From Eubacterium sp. (GTDB lineage: Bacteria; Bacillota; Clostridia; Lachnospirales; Lachnospiraceae), in assembly GCA_022776205.1 (NCBI GenBank), contig JALFIK010000059.1, forward strand, positions 1-6,902: DNA of 6,902 bases. Direction: 5' to 3'. Below, piece after piece: positions 6,059 through 6,902 of this stretch (positions within the stretch are counted from its first letter, which is position 1; every line of letters begins with the position of its first letter). Below the pieces are notes generated by a model. It ran no database searches. It was not told the DNA's origin and saw only the letters and a program-made list of their open reading frames with translations. The translations under genes and the position numbers were made by a program.

Positions 6059-6460
6059 TTATTTCGTAATAACATCAATTTCATTCTCTTGTGCACCCCT
6101 GCCCATCACTTCAATCACAACCTTGTGGGGAAGACAGACAATCGTCTCACCCTTCTTACTGACAGGAGAATGATGAACGCAAATTTTATCAGGACAATCG
6201 GCATGAATGACACTTGCCTTCCCATTCTTAATTTCCAAAATGTTTTCCCAGTCTTTTCCATGAATCGTTATTGTCTGATTCTCGGTGAGAAGATAAGTGC
6301 CATATTCTTTTTGATCCACAGACACCCGAATCAAATTTCCGCTTTTCCCCGTTCCATTTCTTATCAGAAGAAAAACACCACTGACAAACAGCAAAACGAG
6401 AATCAGAATCCTGTCATTTTTCCGTCGGTTGTTAGTTGAATCCGATCCATTTCTGTGCAA
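6059..6460 (-). CDS. membrane-anchored NusG domain II-containing protein, function unknown
   Basis: The protein is about 133 residues if started at TTG 6460. It has a short basic N-terminus, one membrane segment (about residues 17-33, RILILVLLFVSGVFLLI) and a small outer domain. That domain has the hallmark of the NusG domain II (DUF1312-like) family: DCPDKICV (Cys89, Cys94) followed by IVCLPHKVVIEV (Cys109). Despite the name it is not a transcription factor: the NGN and KOW regions of true NusG are missing. In Clostridia such proteins are often found near rnf or ApbE flavin-transfer genes, so a role around extracytoplasmic redox proteins is plausible but unproven. TTG 6460 is chosen because GGGAGG lies 8 nt upstream. 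An in-frame ATG at 6502 has no ribosome binding site and would extend the overlap with the upstream gene to about 70 bases. It is probably cotranscribed with the glycosyltransferase. Confidence 0.8.
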   Translation of the reverse strand: MHRNGSDSTNNRRKNDRILILVLLFVSGVFLLIRNGTGKSGNLIRVSVDQKEYGTYLLTENQTITIHGKDWENILEIKNGKASVIHADCPDKICVHHSPVSKKGETIVCLPHKVVIEVMGRGAQENEIDVITK

Positions 6461-6902
6461 TCTTATAGCCTCCCATCGTGATCGTGTGACCGAGCTTTCC
6501 ATGAGACTTCGTAAATTTTCCGAAAATAGAACTCTTCAGAATATCATAGGCCTGAGGACTTTTCTCCCGAAGATATCCCCACAATTCATCCCGGAGCTTT
6601 TCCGATTCCTCCGTATCCATGCGCATAAGAAGAACAGATGTCACCGTCTGGATGGTTTCAAGATAATGCAGCATATATTCTTTAAGCTGCTCACAGGAAA
6701 AATGTCCTTCATGGGACGCATACAAATCAATCAGAATCTTGTTAACCCTGATTTGCTGATCAATCCGGGAAATCATTACCTGCTCATTCACTGACTGATC
6801 TTCCCGGCCAATAAAATATCTGTAAAAATCCACATCCAGATAATAGAGTTTCTTCACATAAGGCAGAGGCCAGTAAACAAAAATATTATCCACATAGAAA
6901 GT
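6432..6902 (-). CDS. glycosyltransferase family 2-type protein, C-terminal part
   Basis: The frame is open at the right window edge (first full codon at 6902) and ends in TAA at 6434-6432, so 156 C-terminal residues are visible and the N-terminal catalytic GT-A domain is missing. What can be seen: FVYWPLPYVKKLYYLDVDFYRYFIGREDQSVN near the beginning (split here only by description; the key part is YRYFIGREDQSVN), then a largely helical region with no membrane segment. The Y-x-I-G-R-E-D-Q-S-V-N stretch is familiar from the region after the catalytic domain of clostridial family 2 glycosyltransferases that act on cell-surface or capsular polysaccharides. Donor, acceptor and catalytic residues cannot be judged from this part. 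A GTG at 6893 is in frame, but it is most likely an internal valine rather than a start. The gene overlaps the NusG-II gene by about 29 bases. Confidence 0.7.
   Translation of the reverse strand, partial: TFYVDNIFVYWPLPYVKKLYYLDVDFYRYFIGREDQSVNEQVMISRIDQQIRVNKILIDLYASHEGHFSCEQLKEYMLHYLETIQTVTSVLLMRMDTEESEKLRDELWGYLREKSPQAYDILKSSIFGKFTKSHGKLGHTITMGGYKIAQKWIGFN
6469..6474 (-). promoter_or_regulatory. ribosome binding site supporting the TTG start at 6460
   Basis: GGGAGG on the minus strand lies 8 nt ahead of TTG 6460-6458, inside the last codons of the glycosyltransferase gene. It is the only good Shine-Dalgarno sequence near the beginning of the NusG-II frame. It suggests that ribosomes finishing the upstream gene (stop at 6434-6432) and those starting the next overlap in this region. 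Confidence 0.6.

Noticed and set aside
6461..6502. ATG 6502 as the start of the NusG-II protein
   Set aside because: No ribosome binding site precedes it, it would overlap the upstream gene by about 70 bases, and the added 14 residues are simply a shifted reading of glycosyltransferase codons.
1..6902. CRISPR array, insertion sequence, tRNA/rRNA, or a new defence or mobile system
   Set aside because: No regularly spaced repeats, transposase, terminal repeats, RNA gene signatures or phage-like genes are visible; the window is dominated by a conserved housekeeping energy operon.

Overview
The window looks like the chromosome of a low-to-moderate GC anaerobic Firmicute, most likely a gut Clostridia member of the Lachnospiraceae type. 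The reasons are the clostridial gene order rnfC-D-G-E-A-B, strong AGGAGG-type ribosome binding sites, a NusG domain II membrane protein next to rnf, and the style of the flanking glycosyltransferase and alpha/beta hydrolase. This is inference from protein and gene-order resemblance; no rRNA marker is present. Every gene I can support lies on the minus strand, so transcription runs from the right edge to the left.

Right part (about 6902 to 5862): the C-terminal half of a family 2-type glycosyltransferase, cut by the window edge, overlaps a small membrane-anchored NusG domain II protein. That protein probably starts at TTG 6460. The pair ends at a long rho-independent terminator (5862-5925).

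Centre (5883 to 601): a promoter candidate overlaps the distal arm of that terminator and is followed by a leader of about 100 nt. Then come six tightly packed genes, rnfC, rnfD, rnfG, rnfE, rnfA and rnfB, with gaps from 20 nt down to a 1-nt TAATG overlap, closed by a second strong terminator (601-650). Together they encode a complete Rnf complex, the membrane-bound ferredoxin:NAD+ oxidoreductase that couples electron transfer to Na+ or H+ export. RnfB takes electrons from ferredoxin through many Fe-S clusters. RnfA and RnfE hold the membrane-embedded iron site. RnfG and RnfD carry covalent FMN on visible threonine motifs. RnfC carries Fe-S clusters and the FMN/NADH site. The covalent flavins need an ApbE-type FMN transferase, which is not in this window.

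Left part (533 to 1): the N-terminal 177 codons of a lysophospholipase or monoacylglycerol-lipase-like alpha/beta hydrolase, cut by the window edge. Its nucleophile-elbow serine is replaced by glycine, so it may be a pseudoenzyme.

The core of the window is a well-known system. The points most worth a second look are the serine-less hydrolase, the cysteine-rich tail of RnfE, the promoter embedded in the terminator upstream of rnfC, a perfect 26-bp palindromic region upstream of it, and the linkage of the uncharacterised NusG-II protein to rnf.
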